Part shown: one piece after another, positions 1-10,305 of the stretch
Layout: each line of letters begins with the position of its first letter
Numbering within the stretch: position 1 is the first letter of the stretch
NCBI GenBank assembly: GCA_025331435.1
Contig: JAIWNI010000018.1
Location: forward strand, 310,001-374,000
DNA length: 64,000 nt
Reading direction: 5' to 3'
DNA from: Choanephora cucurbitarum
Taxonomy: Eukaryota > Mucoromycota > Mucoromycetes > Mucorales > Choanephoraceae
Program-made: the position numbers and the translations under genes
The notes under the pieces: model-generated
The model's database searches: none
What the model saw: only the letters and a program-made list of their open reading frames with translations
What the model was told of the DNA's origin: nothing

Positions 1-1193
1 TAGGTGAACTGCACCGCCTGGGAATTCTTTACCGAGATCTCAAGCCTGAGAACATTCTCCTGACAGGTGACGGTCACATCATCTTGACCGATTTCGGATT
101 AAGTAAATGGCTTGAGGAAACCGACGATTTCACAACACAGACTTTCTGTGGTACAGCTGAATACCTTGCACCAGAAATATTACTGGGCGAATCTTATTCG
201 TTCGGTATTGATCACTGGAGTTTTGGAACGATCCTGTACGAGATGATCGCTGGTATCACTCCATTCTGGGCAGACAATCATGCGGATATGTACAAGCGCG
301 TACTGGAAGATCCCTTAGAGTTCCCTTCCAACCTGTTCGACTATGAGACAGCCGAGTTTCTCTCGGACATACTTGATCGTGATCCCAGAACACGTCTTGG
401 TGCCAATGGAATAGACGAAATCAAGAAACACGTTTATTTTGCCGATATCTCCTGGGATGACATTCGGCAGCGTCGTGTCCAGCCTCCTTACTTACCTCCC
501 GTCAAGGATGAGATGGACTTGACCAACTTTGACCAAGAGTTTCTGACCATGTCTCCTGCATTAACACCTGTCTCTTCTGAAATCGAGCTTTCGGATGAAA
601 TGCAAGGTGTCTTTGATAACTATTCGTTTACAGACATACATTATCTGGAGTCTGAATGCATTCAACCAGATCAGTTGTACGACAGACAGGCCTATCGCGA
701 AGACGGCTTCTATGACGATTCTGAAGATGAAGACAAACCCTCTCAGGTGGCACGAAAGAGAGGCAGCGTTAGTATGTTATCGAATCTAGAGAGAATCGAA
801 CACCCTCAGCCAGTCACGAGCATGGTCTCGAAAGACGAAGAACACGCTCGGTATGCTAAGCGTAGAAACACAAGCACATCAGAAGAACATGCAAACACAA
901 GCACCACACTTGTTGAAGACAGCAACATTCCATCTACGCTGGTCGTGATGAAATACGACATCACTACCACTACGCATGCTCAGGAACACACCCAACCAAT
1001 CAGTCTTGATGATACCACTTCAGTAACTGAAGCAACAGCAGCTTTAGATGATCTTGAATTCTCTAAACTTCCTGACCTCCGACTTGCCTTTCATATGGAA
1101 CAACCACAACACACTATTGCTCCTCCCTCTACTAAATCAAGCAAAACAAACACTAGTAGTAAAACACGTCGATTTTTATCACTTCTCCTATAA
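1..1193 (+). CDS. AGC-family serine/threonine protein kinase, C-terminal part (5' end outside window)
   Basis: The reading frame is open from base 3, so the start lies upstream of the window. It enters the kinase domain just before the catalytic loop YRDLKPENILL (about 29-61). Then come DFGLSK, the AGC-type activation segment TFCGTAEYLAPE and the subdomain IX motif DHWSFGTILYEM. A C-terminal tail follows with turn-motif-like SPALTP and a hydrophobic motif FDNYSF (near 610-628), the phosphorylation sites expected of AGC kinases. The last ~190 residues are low-complexity, rich in S/T/D/E. The Sch9/S6K/YPK branch is plausible because of SPALTP followed by FxxYSF, but the diagnostic N-terminus is missing and the hydrophobic motif (Y instead of F) deviates. 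AATAAA at 1317-1322 may be its polyadenylation signal. The family is secure, the subfamily is not. Confidence 0.88.
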   Translation, partial: GELHRLGILYRDLKPENILLTGDGHIILTDFGLSKWLEETDDFTTQTFCGTAEYLAPEILLGESYSFGIDHWSFGTILYEMIAGITPFWADNHADMYKRVLEDPLEFPSNLFDYETAEFLSDILDRDPRTRLGANGIDEIKKHVYFADISWDDIRQRRVQPPYLPPVKDEMDLTNFDQEFLTMSPALTPVSSEIELSDEMQGVFDNYSFTDIHYLESECIQPDQLYDRQAYREDGFYDDSEDEDKPSQVARKRGSVSMLSNLERIEHPQPVTSMVSKDEEHARYAKRRNTSTSEEHANTSTTLVEDSNIPSTLVVMKYDITTTTHAQEHTQPISLDDTTSVTEATAALDDLEFSKLPDLRLAFHMEQPQHTIAPPSTKSSKTNTSSKTRRFLSLLL

Positions 1194-1798
1194 TCTCTCT
1201 CTCTTTATATGCCACATCTATATACACTATTCCATCTTTTCCCTTCGATATATCTACCTAAAAAAAAGAACAAAAACATTCATTCCCGTCACCAGTCATT
1301 TACACTAATTATCATCAATAAAGTTATTATTCGTTTTTTTTTTTAGAAGTCAATGATCGCATTACAGATCGAATAGGTAAAGACTATCCTTAAATAGCTC
1401 AGACTACTATATAAAGGCAATTCTGATCTACGTAATTTTTTTTTGTATGACACCATCTGCACAACAAATGATTTGTAACCTCAAAGAATATGTTTAAACA
1501 AAGAAGGCTTCTAATGAAAACCACTTTGATAGCATGACTTTAGTCTAAACCAAGCTTACTGTAATAACACTGGTTAAAGTAAAAAGAATGATGTTAAGCA
1601 GCTCTTTTTTTTTTATTATTATTTCATAAAGAAGGTGATTTAGGTTTAAGCACCACATAAGTGGGAATGTTTTGAAGAATCCAGACATTTTTCTTTTCCT
1701 TGTATATATAAGGGCAAAGTGTTACTGACTTGAAACAATAAAAGGGTCTATTAATGCCTTTTATCTCATAAACAATATAATCTCATTTACTGAGCAAT
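1194..1798. other. Non-coding gap between kinase and LINE insertion
   Basis: AT-rich sequence with several T-runs and no reading frame of convincing composition. It holds the kinase 3' UTR. Its right part is continuous, across the LINE insertion, with 4625-4669. I see no RNA gene here. Confidence 0.5.
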
Positions 1799-1814
1799 AG
1801 ATCAGACACATTTT
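1799..1814. repeat. Target-site duplication of LINE (left copy)
   Basis: The 16-mer agatcagacacatttt here is repeated exactly at 4609-4624, at the opposite edge of the LINE-derived sequence. The copy sits next to a T-run (1811-1819), which is the poly(A) tail of the minus-strand element. This arrangement is the signature of target-primed reverse transcription. Confidence 0.88.
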
Positions 1815-4608
1815 TTTTTGTGTAGAATTATTAGTTTATTAATAATTCGATAAAACTGTTTTTTCTGAGAAAGGTGTTCCTTGACGAATGAACGTCCAGT
1901 GGGACACCCATATAGCGCGAAGGGTAGCAGCACAGAGAAGGCGGAAAGGCGTAGAGGGAACATAGTCCGGGGTCCAAAGGGTCCACAGAGCAGAGACGAG
2001 GTGATCAGACTGGAACTCCAAATAGGGGAAATAGGTGCGCAGTACTAGTTTCCATAGGAGCATTTTGGCTGGACATTTGACCAGCAGGTGCTCGGTTGAC
2101 TCTGAAGGTGCTGCACAAAAAGAGCAGGCTGCATCAACCTCTGGGCGAAAGAGGGCAATTGACTTTTGACAATGAATTTTGTTATAGAGAACTCGGAACC
2201 AGAGAGAGACCGACATTCGGGGAGCATGGGAGTGGACCAGAAGGACTTCCAGCAGTCTGTCGAGACAGGGCTCTCTGTAGCTGGGAGGGTGGTTGTTGCG
2301 AGAGAAGACCTAAATCCTTTGTTTGAGAAATCATACCAGAACGGGGGCAGACTGATAGAGATTCTCAAAAGGTGCAAAGTCGATGGGTTTACAAGGGTTA
2401 GGAGGGACAGCCAGAATGGCTTCCAGTAGACGTGGTACCATTTGGATCGTATTGGAGAGTAAATCACGGCGAAGTTTGCCACTCAAGATGCGAAAGGGTG
2501 GGTCATCCGTAGGGTGAAGTGGGCGAAAGCAACGACGCTGCGTATCAACCTGGAAGAAGTGTCGAATGAGCAGGGTTTGAGGGCGTCGAATGAGTGTCCA
2601 ATGGTTTTCAGGTACTGTAGAGAAACAAACACTAAGCGGCAGTTCAAGCAGAGTTGTGAGATTACAGAGCTCTGGGATGGATGTGAGGGGTAAGTCCATA
2701 TACCTGTCGAGGAAGTTAAAGAAGGCACGCATAAAATGACCGTAGGTGAGGTTACGCGGTTTTCTGAAAGAATCATATGCACAGGTCAGAGTGGGTGACG
2801 AACTGTGGGAGAAGAGTCGACCAATGTGGTAATGTAAGAGGTCTTTGAGAAGAGAGGCACCACGGGGGGCGATAAAATTCCCGCAGCCAGCGGACAAAAA
2901 GGCTTCCCTGTTGAACATATGGGTCCAAAACGCCTAAACCGCCATCCAACACACTGCGACAAAGCACATTGTACCGGAAGATAGGCTTGACACCTTGATT
3001 AATGAAACGTCCTATAACCGAACGGACTCTGCGAAAGAAGGACTGAGGCAGGGCAATGACCCGAAGGACATGCCATAATTTAGAGAGGATGACCGAATTC
3101 ACGACGACCGCCTTTCCACGCAGTGAGAGATTACGCTGAGCGAATGCGGAGCAGATTGAACTGATGGAATCTAAAAGAGTCTTCTCCACTAGGTGCCTTT
3201 GCGCGAGAGAGCTGATCAAAGGAAAACCTAAATAACGGACCGCTTTGGGAGAGGTCCTGTCATGCCAACTGCTAATACCATGCTCCTGCAAGAGAGGCTG
3301 CCAAAACGAGGACGGTTGATCGCTCAGCGAAACAACTTCGGGTCTTTTCAATGTTGATTTTTGCGTTGGAAACCTGGCCATAGTGGGAGAGGTGATGTTG
3401 CAGACGGACGAAATCCTGCGCAGAGGACAAAAAAACACAGACGTCATCAGCATACGCCAGAATCCGAAGGGGTGGGGGACAGGAGGCATGGCTAGAGTGG
3501 GTGCTGGTATAGGCGCACTATCGAAAAGATAGCCGGTAAAGGAAGGGTCGCGCAGGAAGTGTTGCAGAAGAGGTTCCAAGGCGAAGTTGAACAAGAGCGG
3601 AGAGAGAGGGGATCGCCTTGACGTAGTCCTCTCTGCTGGTCCACTTCTTCCGAGAAATGGCCGTTGACATTGACCTTTACTCGATTGCCAAAGAAGAGGC
3701 ACATAAGACAGTCCACTAGAGACAGAGGGAAGTTCATGTGGAGTAGGGTACGGCGGAGGTACGAAGGGTGAACACGGTCATAGGCTCTTTCTTGATCCAG
3801 CAGCACTGCAATGTCGCCACGTTGGGTGCGACGAGCGTGCTCCATGACCATGTTGATAAGTAGGCCGTTAGTAGCGATAAAGCGACCAGGCATAAAGCCA
3901 GTCTGAAAAGGAGTGATGATGCTAGTCGACAGATATTTGATGCGTGAGTTGAGAATACGCGTAAAGATTTTGCTGTCACAATTGATGAGAGATATTGGAC
4001 GCCAGTTCCTCAGGAGTGTGAGATCCCCTTTTTTGGGCAAGAGACGAACTCGGATATCCCTCCAAGAGGGGGGGAAACACCTGCTGAAGCAATGCGTCAT
4101 TGAAAATCCGAACAACCAATTCCTGAAGAGGAGGGAACCGAAATAGATGATAGAGGAATGCATAACCAAATCCATCGGAACCAGGGCTACTCTGTTTCGA
4201 TACGACTTTACGCGTGACAGCCAATACCTCCTCAAGAGATATGGGCGCTAACAGCGAGTCGTGATCGGTAGGTCCTAATCGTGGCATGTGTTCAACCTCT
4301 TGAAGATAGACGTCAATTCGAGAATCTGTTACAGCATCTGGCGTATATAACTGACGATAGAATGAAGCAGCTGACTGCAGCATAGACTGATGATCACTAA
4401 GAGACTGTGCCTCCGTAGTGTCTCGTAGAGCGGTGATCCGTTCCGTTGTTTGACGTTTCTGGATACAACCTTTTAAGAACCTCACAGACGTCTCGCCCTG
4501 CTCACGCCATCGCTGGCCTGCTCGTAGCGCCAGGTTATCGACATTCTTCTGATTGAAATCAGCAATTTCCTGGTCCAAAGCGGGAAGAACTCGCAAACGC
4601 TCTTCCGC
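1815..4608 (-). mobile_element. 5'-truncated non-LTR retrotransposon (LINE)
   Basis: Insertion of about 2.8 kb on the minus strand, with a short poly(A) tail at the low-coordinate end and a perfect 16-bp target-site duplication (1799-1814 / 4609-4624). Only the reverse transcriptase and the C-terminal zf-RVT-like region remain. The N-terminal endonuclease and any ORF1 are absent, as is usual for 5'-truncated copies. The coding sequence is broken by several frameshifts, so this copy cannot be autonomous. Confidence 0.88.
1839..4596 (-). pseudogene. LINE reverse transcriptase, frameshifted
   Basis: Translating the minus strand in successive frames gives a non-LTR RT in correct domain order. 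The pieces are LLPKKGDLTLLRNWRPISL (fingers, about 4020-4070), PFQTGFMPGRFI, RGLRQGDPLS (about 3600-3640), the catalytic box AYADD (codons within 3443-3457), the thumb region, and a C-terminal Cys/His segment SFCAAPSESTEHLLVKC that matches the zf-RVT domain. The frame changes near 4010-4050, 3600, 3480, 3380, 2910, 2480 and 2200. The shifts lie in otherwise well-preserved protein sequence, so the decay looks mild. No endonuclease domain is present. Family assignment is secure; the clade is not determined. Confidence 0.86.
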
Positions 4609-4624
4609 AGATCAGACACATTTT
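4609..4624. repeat. Target-site duplication of LINE (right copy)
   Basis: Exact second copy of the 16-mer at 1799-1814. It marks the 5' (truncated) end of the LINE on the minus strand. Confidence 0.88.
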
Positions 4625-4671
4625 AGACCAAGTCATAATTAAAGTAAGCTATATATGCCTTTTTTAGTCTA

Positions 4672-4699
4672 TTGGATTTTGCTTTCGTTTTGCGGATTT
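4672..4699 (+). repeat. Left terminal inverted repeat of IS630-like element
   Basis: 28 bp, exact inverted match to 6307-6334. TA precedes it. Further TTTTGCGG(A) units follow at about 4712, 4736 and, as TTTTGCGTA, at about 4750. They look like iterated transposase-binding sites. Confidence 0.9.
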
Positions 4700-4758
4700 T
4701 GATTTTTTTTTGCGGACTTGTCTTTTTATTTTGCGGATATTGCTTTTAATTTTGCGTA

Positions 4759-4808
4759 CTTTCTTTCACCTTTACAAAAAAAAAAAAAAAAAAAAACTTT
4801 CTTTCACC
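4759..4808 (+). repeat. Poly(A)-only insertion with 12-bp target duplication
   Basis: The 12-mer ctttctttcacc occurs at 4759-4770 and again at 4797-4808. Between them lies only TTTAC followed by 21 A residues (4771-4796). The sister copy at 14149-15032 carries the uninterrupted 12-mer once and lacks the insert. This is what an extremely 5'-truncated retro-insertion, essentially only a poly(A) tail, would leave. Confidence 0.75.
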
Positions 4809-4816
4809 CCTTAAAA

Positions 4817-6266
4817 ATGACTACAAAGGATATTCCAGACGAATACATGCACTGTTTCAACATCATGGACGAGATTCCAAGATATGATCCTATGGAGATA
4901 GAGCATCAGGTTGGCAACATTGTCGAGACAGTAAATCTCGAGTGGCACTACTGGGAAAACGGTGAGCCTGATGAAAAAAAAAGAAGCAAGAACCAAGCTT
5001 GAAAAAGTTGTTGAACCTTGCAGATTATGAGACAGCTCGGAAAGAAGAGAACAAGAAGCAACAAACCGAGAACAGTGAGCCTAACGAGCCAAGCATCGAA
5101 TCTGGAAGCAAAGGTGATAAGAAAAAAAAAAAGAAAAGCGAAGCGAAAGTCAGAGGTTCATACAGATCGTATGCCCCTGAACAGATCCAGGAACTGTTGG
5201 ATCTTGTCATTGAACAGGGCCTTTCAGCACGTAAGACTGGATTTATTGTGGGAATAGTTGAAAGAATAGCCCAGCATTACGTCAAGCAGTACAAAGATGA
5301 CAATGAAAAGCGTCTTCCTGGCCAAAAAAAAAGCCGAGTGCTCCACCAAAGAAGCTTGAGCCGTGTCATACAGACTTTCTTTGCAGTTACTTTGACAAGA
5401 AGCCTGAAGCAGTACTTTGGCAAGCAAGGGATGCATTGCCTGAAAAGTTTCCCTTCTATTCAATCGCTTAACCTGTCAAGTCTTCATAGACATCTTCTCC
5501 GTCATGCTTCATTGACGCTTAAAAAACTGGAGCCAGGTGTAGCAGCAAGAACGGCTCAAAGAACTTTGGAGTTGAGAAGAGAGAGAGAGTTTTGGAGTGG
5601 TTAGGTGATAGCAATATGCATTGGAGTCAAAACTGCGTTTTCATTGATGAGGCCGGTTTCAACATGCATATTCGCAGGAATTTCGGTCGTTCTAAGAAGG
5701 GTATGCCAGTGAAAGCAGTTGTGCCTTCAAACAGAGGAGTCACAGTTACAATCATTGGGGCAATTTGCGAGAAAGGTGTTGTTGAGCTCACACTTCGTAA
5801 GCCAAAGGCCGTGCAAAAGAAGAACAGCGGAACTAAGAAGCGAAAGAGGGAGAGTGGAAAGGCTGATGAGGTTGAGGTGAATGCCCGAGTAGGCACCCGA
5901 AGTGAACACTTCATGGACTATTTGAATTCCCTTATGGATACTTTAGATTTGTTCAAAATGCAAGGTCGTTATCTTATCATGGATAACGCTGCAATTCATA
6001 AGGTTGAAGAGGTTCAGGAATTGATAGCGTCAAAGGGCTATAAGGCTGCGTACCTTCCTCCTTACTCGCCTTTTTTGAATCCAATTGAGTTGTTCTGGTC
6101 GAAAATAAAAGCTAATATTCGAAGAGACTGCCTCAGTGCTGACGACAACCTCAGCCTTAGAATAACTGAAGCTGCCAAGAAAGTCACCACTCAAGACTGC
6201 ATAAATTGGATAAGCCATTCGCAGTCGTTCTTTGACAGATGCTTGGCTCTCGAGCCAATGCTCTAA
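4817..6266 (+). pseudogene. IS630-like (DDE_3) transposase, frameshifted
   Basis: The start is ATG 4817 (MTTKDIPDEYMHC). The frame breaks in a run of 9 A at 4974-4982, in a second A-run near 5323-5331, again near 5450-5465, and at the GA-repeat near 5580-5592. The N-terminal half has a helix-turn-helix region (EQIQELLDLVIEQGLSARKT). The C-terminal half (5592-6266) is an intact DDE_3 catalytic domain: first Asp in CVFIDEAGFN, second in YLIMDNAAIH, and Glu in PFLNPIELFWSKIK. All three catalytic residues are present although the frame is broken upstream. The partial second copy carries the same frame breaks over the shared part, so they existed before the two copies separated, or they are bypassed by recoding. 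Confidence 0.85.
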
Positions 6267-6306
6267 GTACGCAAAATTAAAAACACTATCCGCAAAATAA
6301 AAAATC

Positions 6307-6334
6307 AAATCCGCAAAACGAAAGCAAAATCCAA
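6307..6334 (-). repeat. Right terminal inverted repeat of IS630-like element
   Basis: 28 bp, exact reverse complement of 4672-4699, followed by the TA duplication at 6335-6336. Confidence 0.9.
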
Positions 6335-6366
6335 TATCTTTCTAAGCCGCGCAACGTGGATTAATT

Positions 6367-7201
6367 ATGTCAGCTGTCAACCTCAATGACCTTACACCCG
6401 AAATTGTCGAAAAATTACTCAGAATCTATGAGCAAGGAAAAGGAGAGGAGCAATCAACAGTGGATAGAAACGCCACCTACGTACTCCCTGAAGAAATCCT
6501 CCAGGATTTAGAAGAATCTTCCAAGAAAGAATTGGCTCAAAACATGCAACGCTTCCAAAGGGAGGTTTTGCGATATGAAAGAGGTCAATGGACCAAAGGA
6601 GGAGCTATTAACAAAGTCTTCATCCCAGACTACAAAAAATACAACATCGACAGCTATCAATTTATCCTCAACAAGTACAAAGATGCCGAAAAACTTAGAT
6701 CAATGGCAAAAGGAGGGTCAGAAATCTTTCAAATTTTGCAGCACCTCATTGAAAGAGTAAGGGGAGACGAAGATGAAATCCTCCAGATTATGGTAAAAAG
6801 CAAGACGCTTATCAGTCTACGGATTTGCAAGCGCAAAAGCAATTGACAACGACGCCAAGACAGTGGCAACAAAAGCTCTTAAGCTCCCAGAAAACCTCAT
6901 TTCACTCGGAGAAGACGAAGAAGATGAAGACAAGGAGCTGGCCTTCTCTTCAGAAGTTGTGCAAAGAATTCAAAAAGCTAGATATGACGACAAGATCATC
7001 CGAGGATCTCAAGCACTAGAAAGCAGATCAGGAGGATTTGCAAATGGTGGATTTAGAGGACCTCAAAATAACAGAGGAAGAGGATCCTATTCATACAACA
7101 ACAGAGGGGGTTTTTACGGGGGCCGTGGAGGAACTTACAGAGGAAGGGGGAAATCATTCAGTATTCCTGCAGAACCCAACTCCACCTCCAGCACCAATTA
7201 G
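6367..7201 (+). pseudogene. DIRS gag-like protein, one frameshift
   Basis: The frame from ATG 6367 (MSAVNLNDLTPEIVEKLL) runs to about 6800. There it shifts within the A-rich stretch near 6793-6805 into the frame that ends at 7201 (KAIDNDAKTVATKALKLP). The C-terminus is glycine/arginine rich (FRGPQNNRGRG, GGRGGTYRGRG), a typical RNA-binding RGG tail of DIRS gag proteins. No CCHC knuckle is seen. One base insertion or deletion restores a single ~275-residue protein. Confidence 0.72.
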
Positions 7202-7254
7202 AGCACTCACATATATTTAGATCAAAAAATGTTAAAAAACAAAAAAAATTAAAA

Positions 7255-9164
7255 ATGCATATAAAAGATTCAACAAAAACAATAAAAAAGGAAATAATCC
7301 AAGAAAATTACTCGATACCTCAAGACGGGATCCAACCTGGAGCCAGACTGCAACACTTTCTAAACAACTGGAAGACAATAACAACACACAACTGGCCATT
7401 GTCAGTGATAAAAGACGGATTTCAAATCGCCTTTTCAACCCCTCCAATTCCTCGGAGAGTCCCTCAACCAATGAAATTCAACTCAGCGGAGCAATCAGCA
7501 GTGGACGATGCAGTGAGAAAATTCTTGGAAGCAGGAGTGATAGAGAAGGCTCCCAATCAAGAAGAAACGCAATTCCTATCTCAACTATTCACGGTTCAAA
7601 AACCATCAAAGATCAGAACCATCTTGGATTGCAGGAAGATAAATTCGTTTATTCAGTGCGAGCACTTCAAGATGGAGGGAGTTCCCATTTTACGGGAAAT
7701 GATTCAACCAGGAGATTTTATAACAAAAATAGATTGAAGAACGCTTATGTAGCGGTTCTCATCCATCAAGAATCCAGGAAGTATCCGAACTTTCTACATG
7801 GTGGTATAATCTACAGATATCGATCTTTAGCCTTTGGGCTCAGTGTAGCCCCTCGAGTGTTCTCAAAACTGATCAGGTATGCAGTAGAACCATCGAGGAA
7901 GGCAGGAATCCGAATGGTGTATTACCTCGACGACCTTTGCTTCCTGACAACGACAAAAGAAAAAACAACCCAAGTGACGAAAAATGCTCTTCAATACTTG
8001 CAGAAACTAGGGTTTATCATCAACTGGAAGAAAAGTCAACTAGAACCGACACATCAACAGGAATTTTTGGGCTTCGAGTTCAACACAGTGACTATGAAGA
8101 TCAAAGTCCCCAAACCCAAGATGGAGAATCTACACCAGCGAATCAAGCAGGTTCAAAAGAAGAGCCCGAGATCGTGCAGGTGGATAGCAACATTGTTGGG
8201 AAAGATGACGGCAATGATCCCAGCAATAGGAGAGGCACTACTAAGGATCAGGTTCCTTCAACGGGACTTAGCCCACAATTTGAGAATAAGCCAGCAACAG
8301 TGGGAACACCCTTGTCCCCTCTCACCAGAGGCAAAAGTGGAACTCGAATGGTGGATGAAGTTTGCCGAATTAGAAAATGGTCTACACATAGTCCGTCCAA
8401 TCCCCGAAGAGCCAGCAGTAGAGATATTTGTAGACGCATCAGATACAGGCTGGGGAGACCACAGTATAGACATGGATACAGCAGGGTTTTGGTCCGATCA
8501 AGAAAAAGAAAACTCAATCAATGTGAGAGAGCTTCAGACAATCCTGTTTGCGTTATTGCTCCACAAGCAAAAATACGCAAACTCAACCATCCTGATTCGA
8601 TCAGACAACACTACAGCCATCAAGTGTGCGAAGAAGTCAGGCGGAACAGCCTCAGCGATACTACAGCAGTTAGCTCTGGAAATTCAGGAAGTATGTTCCA
8701 GCAACAACATGAGAGTAAGAGACGAGCACATAGCCGGGATAGAGAACGTGCAGGCAGACAAACTGAGCAGAGAACAGAAGCCAGTGTACGAATGGACACT
8801 CCCCAGGAAGGTATTTCAGAGAATACAACAGAAATGGTGCAATATGAGAATCGATGCATTTGCTTCAAGGGAAAACAAAAGGCTACCGACATACTGGCCC
8901 AGGCGGATGGATCCCAGTGCAGCAGCAACCGATGCATTCACTCAAGTATGGCCAAAGAGAGGATTATATCTCCATCCACCATGGAAACTAATTCCAAGGG
9001 TGCTCCGGAAGTTGAGAGAAGAGAGGGTTCACCAAGCAGTGCTCATCATGCCGACTTGGCCAACTCAGTACTGGTGGCCAATGATCCTGCAACACCAAGT
9101 GAAGACGGAGCAGCCAATGCAGATACCAATGAACAACAAGAGATGGAATTTGACCGCTTGGTAA
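7255..9164 (+). pseudogene. DIRS reverse transcriptase / RNase H, one frameshift
   Basis: RT core: SQLFTVQKPSKIRTILDCRKIN, then FITKID|LKNAYVAVLIH. At the bar (about 7732) one base is missing, creating TGA. The catalytic box VYYLDDLCF follows (about 7918-7944). RNase H shows the acidic residues of VDASDTGWGD, ELQTILFAL and IRSDNTTAIK, then DEHIAGIENVQADKLSR. The C-terminal segment DAFASRENKRLPTYWP ... PPWKLIPRVLRKL is the extension characteristic of DIRS polymerases. Apart from the single frameshift the protein looks intact. Confidence 0.86.
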
Positions 9165-10305
9165 TTATCATGGCGTACCAGACGGGTCAGATGTTGAGCC
9201 AAGCCTCTCAGCAGTACTTGGAAAAGGGACTTAGAGAGAAAACCTCTAAGAATTATAATTATGCTTGGAAACATTAGGTAGACTATTGCAAAGGCAAGGG
9301 TTATAGTCCCATTGAATACAGGATACAAAACATCTTGGAGTTCTTCATAGAGAAAAAGCATCTCTCGTCGTCTCAATTGAATATTTACAGATCAGCAATG
9401 CAGTCGATGTTTGGAGTCTTATAGCCGGATGGCATCAGTCTCTCGCAACAACCTTTGCTCAAGCAGTTCTTTAAGGCTAAACAAAAGTCAACAGTTCCTG
9501 AGAAAGAAACCTTTTCTAAGCTACAGGTATGGGATGTAGGCATAGTCACCAGATATGTCCTTACTTGGGGAACAAATGAACAACTGGACCTTCACAAGCT
9601 GCAATTGAAGACTATCATATTATTGTGCATAGCTACGATGGGTAGGCCAAGAAGTGATATCGGAAGACTTAACACAACAGACATAATGGTAAAAGAAGAG
9701 GGCCTTTCAATTTTCTTCAGAGAACCGAAAGAGGGACAGATGAAGGTATCCCATGTTGGCTATTTTCCGGAAGAAAACAAAGAATTATGTCCAGTTAGGA
9801 CTACTTTAGTTTTCCTCCAGAAAACAGAAGGTTTAAGATTACAAACGAATGATAGCAAAAGTCTGTTCTGGGCATATCTTAACCATGAAAAACACTCCCC
9901 CATCCGGCTAGCGAGAAAACCATTGCATCCTGGCTGAAAGAGATACTCAAGGAAGTGAATGTCGATACTAGGATCTTTAAGGCACACAGTTTCCGATCAG
10001 CTGCAGCAACAAAAGCAGTTATGACAGGTGCTTCAATCTTAGAAGTAAAGAAACAAGCAAACTGGAGTCTGACAAGTGACACCTTCGAAAAATATTATTT
10101 TAAGCCCAACAACCAACATTCGGTAAATGCTGGGATAGTTCAAAAATTGACAACAATGGAGAAGGATACCACATCTGGAGTCGAAGCGGAGGCAACGACT
10201 ATTGTAGTAGGAACGAACCACATTAAACAGGTTGCCGAAGCGAAGACGAAAGATGTGGTATGGTCCCACCCATGGCTTCAATACCTAAAGAAGTTTGGAA
10301 AATAA
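9143..10305 (+). pseudogene. DIRS tyrosine recombinase, two stops and one frameshift
   Basis: The frame beginning MEFDRLVIIMAYQTGQML (9143) meets TAG at 9275-9277 and TAG at 9421-9423 while the protein sequence continues on both sides (VDYCKGKGYSPIEYRIQ; QSMFGVL). A frameshift at the C-run near 9895-9905 separates the two catalytic halves. Recombinase signature residues are visible: Arg in CIATMGRPRSDIGRL, His-x-x-Arg in KAHSFRSAA, and Tyr in SDTFEKYYF. It overlaps the RT ORF slightly, as in other DIRS elements. The inverted repeat arm at 10222-10261 lies inside its 3' end. Confidence 0.83.

Larger units (their letters stand above)
4672..6334 (+). mobile_element. IS630/Tc1-superfamily DNA transposon, copy 1 (full length)
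   Basis: Element of 1663 bp with terminal inverted repeats that are identical over 28 bp (4672-4699 and 6307-6334, beginning TTGGATTTTGCTTTCG). It is flanked on both sides by TA (4670-4671, 6335-6336), the target duplication typical of the IS630/Tc1/mariner superfamily. Just inside the ends lie iterated TTTTGCGGA motifs. The single transposase gene is frameshifted. A partial second copy lies at 14149-15032 in the opposite orientation. The element sits between the LINE and the DIRS-like element and seems to have inserted next to, or in, the leader of the latter. Confidence 0.9.

Noticed and set aside
7937..9277. 446-codon ORF overlapping the DIRS polymerase
   Set aside because: It is a shadow frame of RT/RNase H (R/S/T-rich). 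Only its last ~45 codons, from 9143, are the true recombinase N-terminus.
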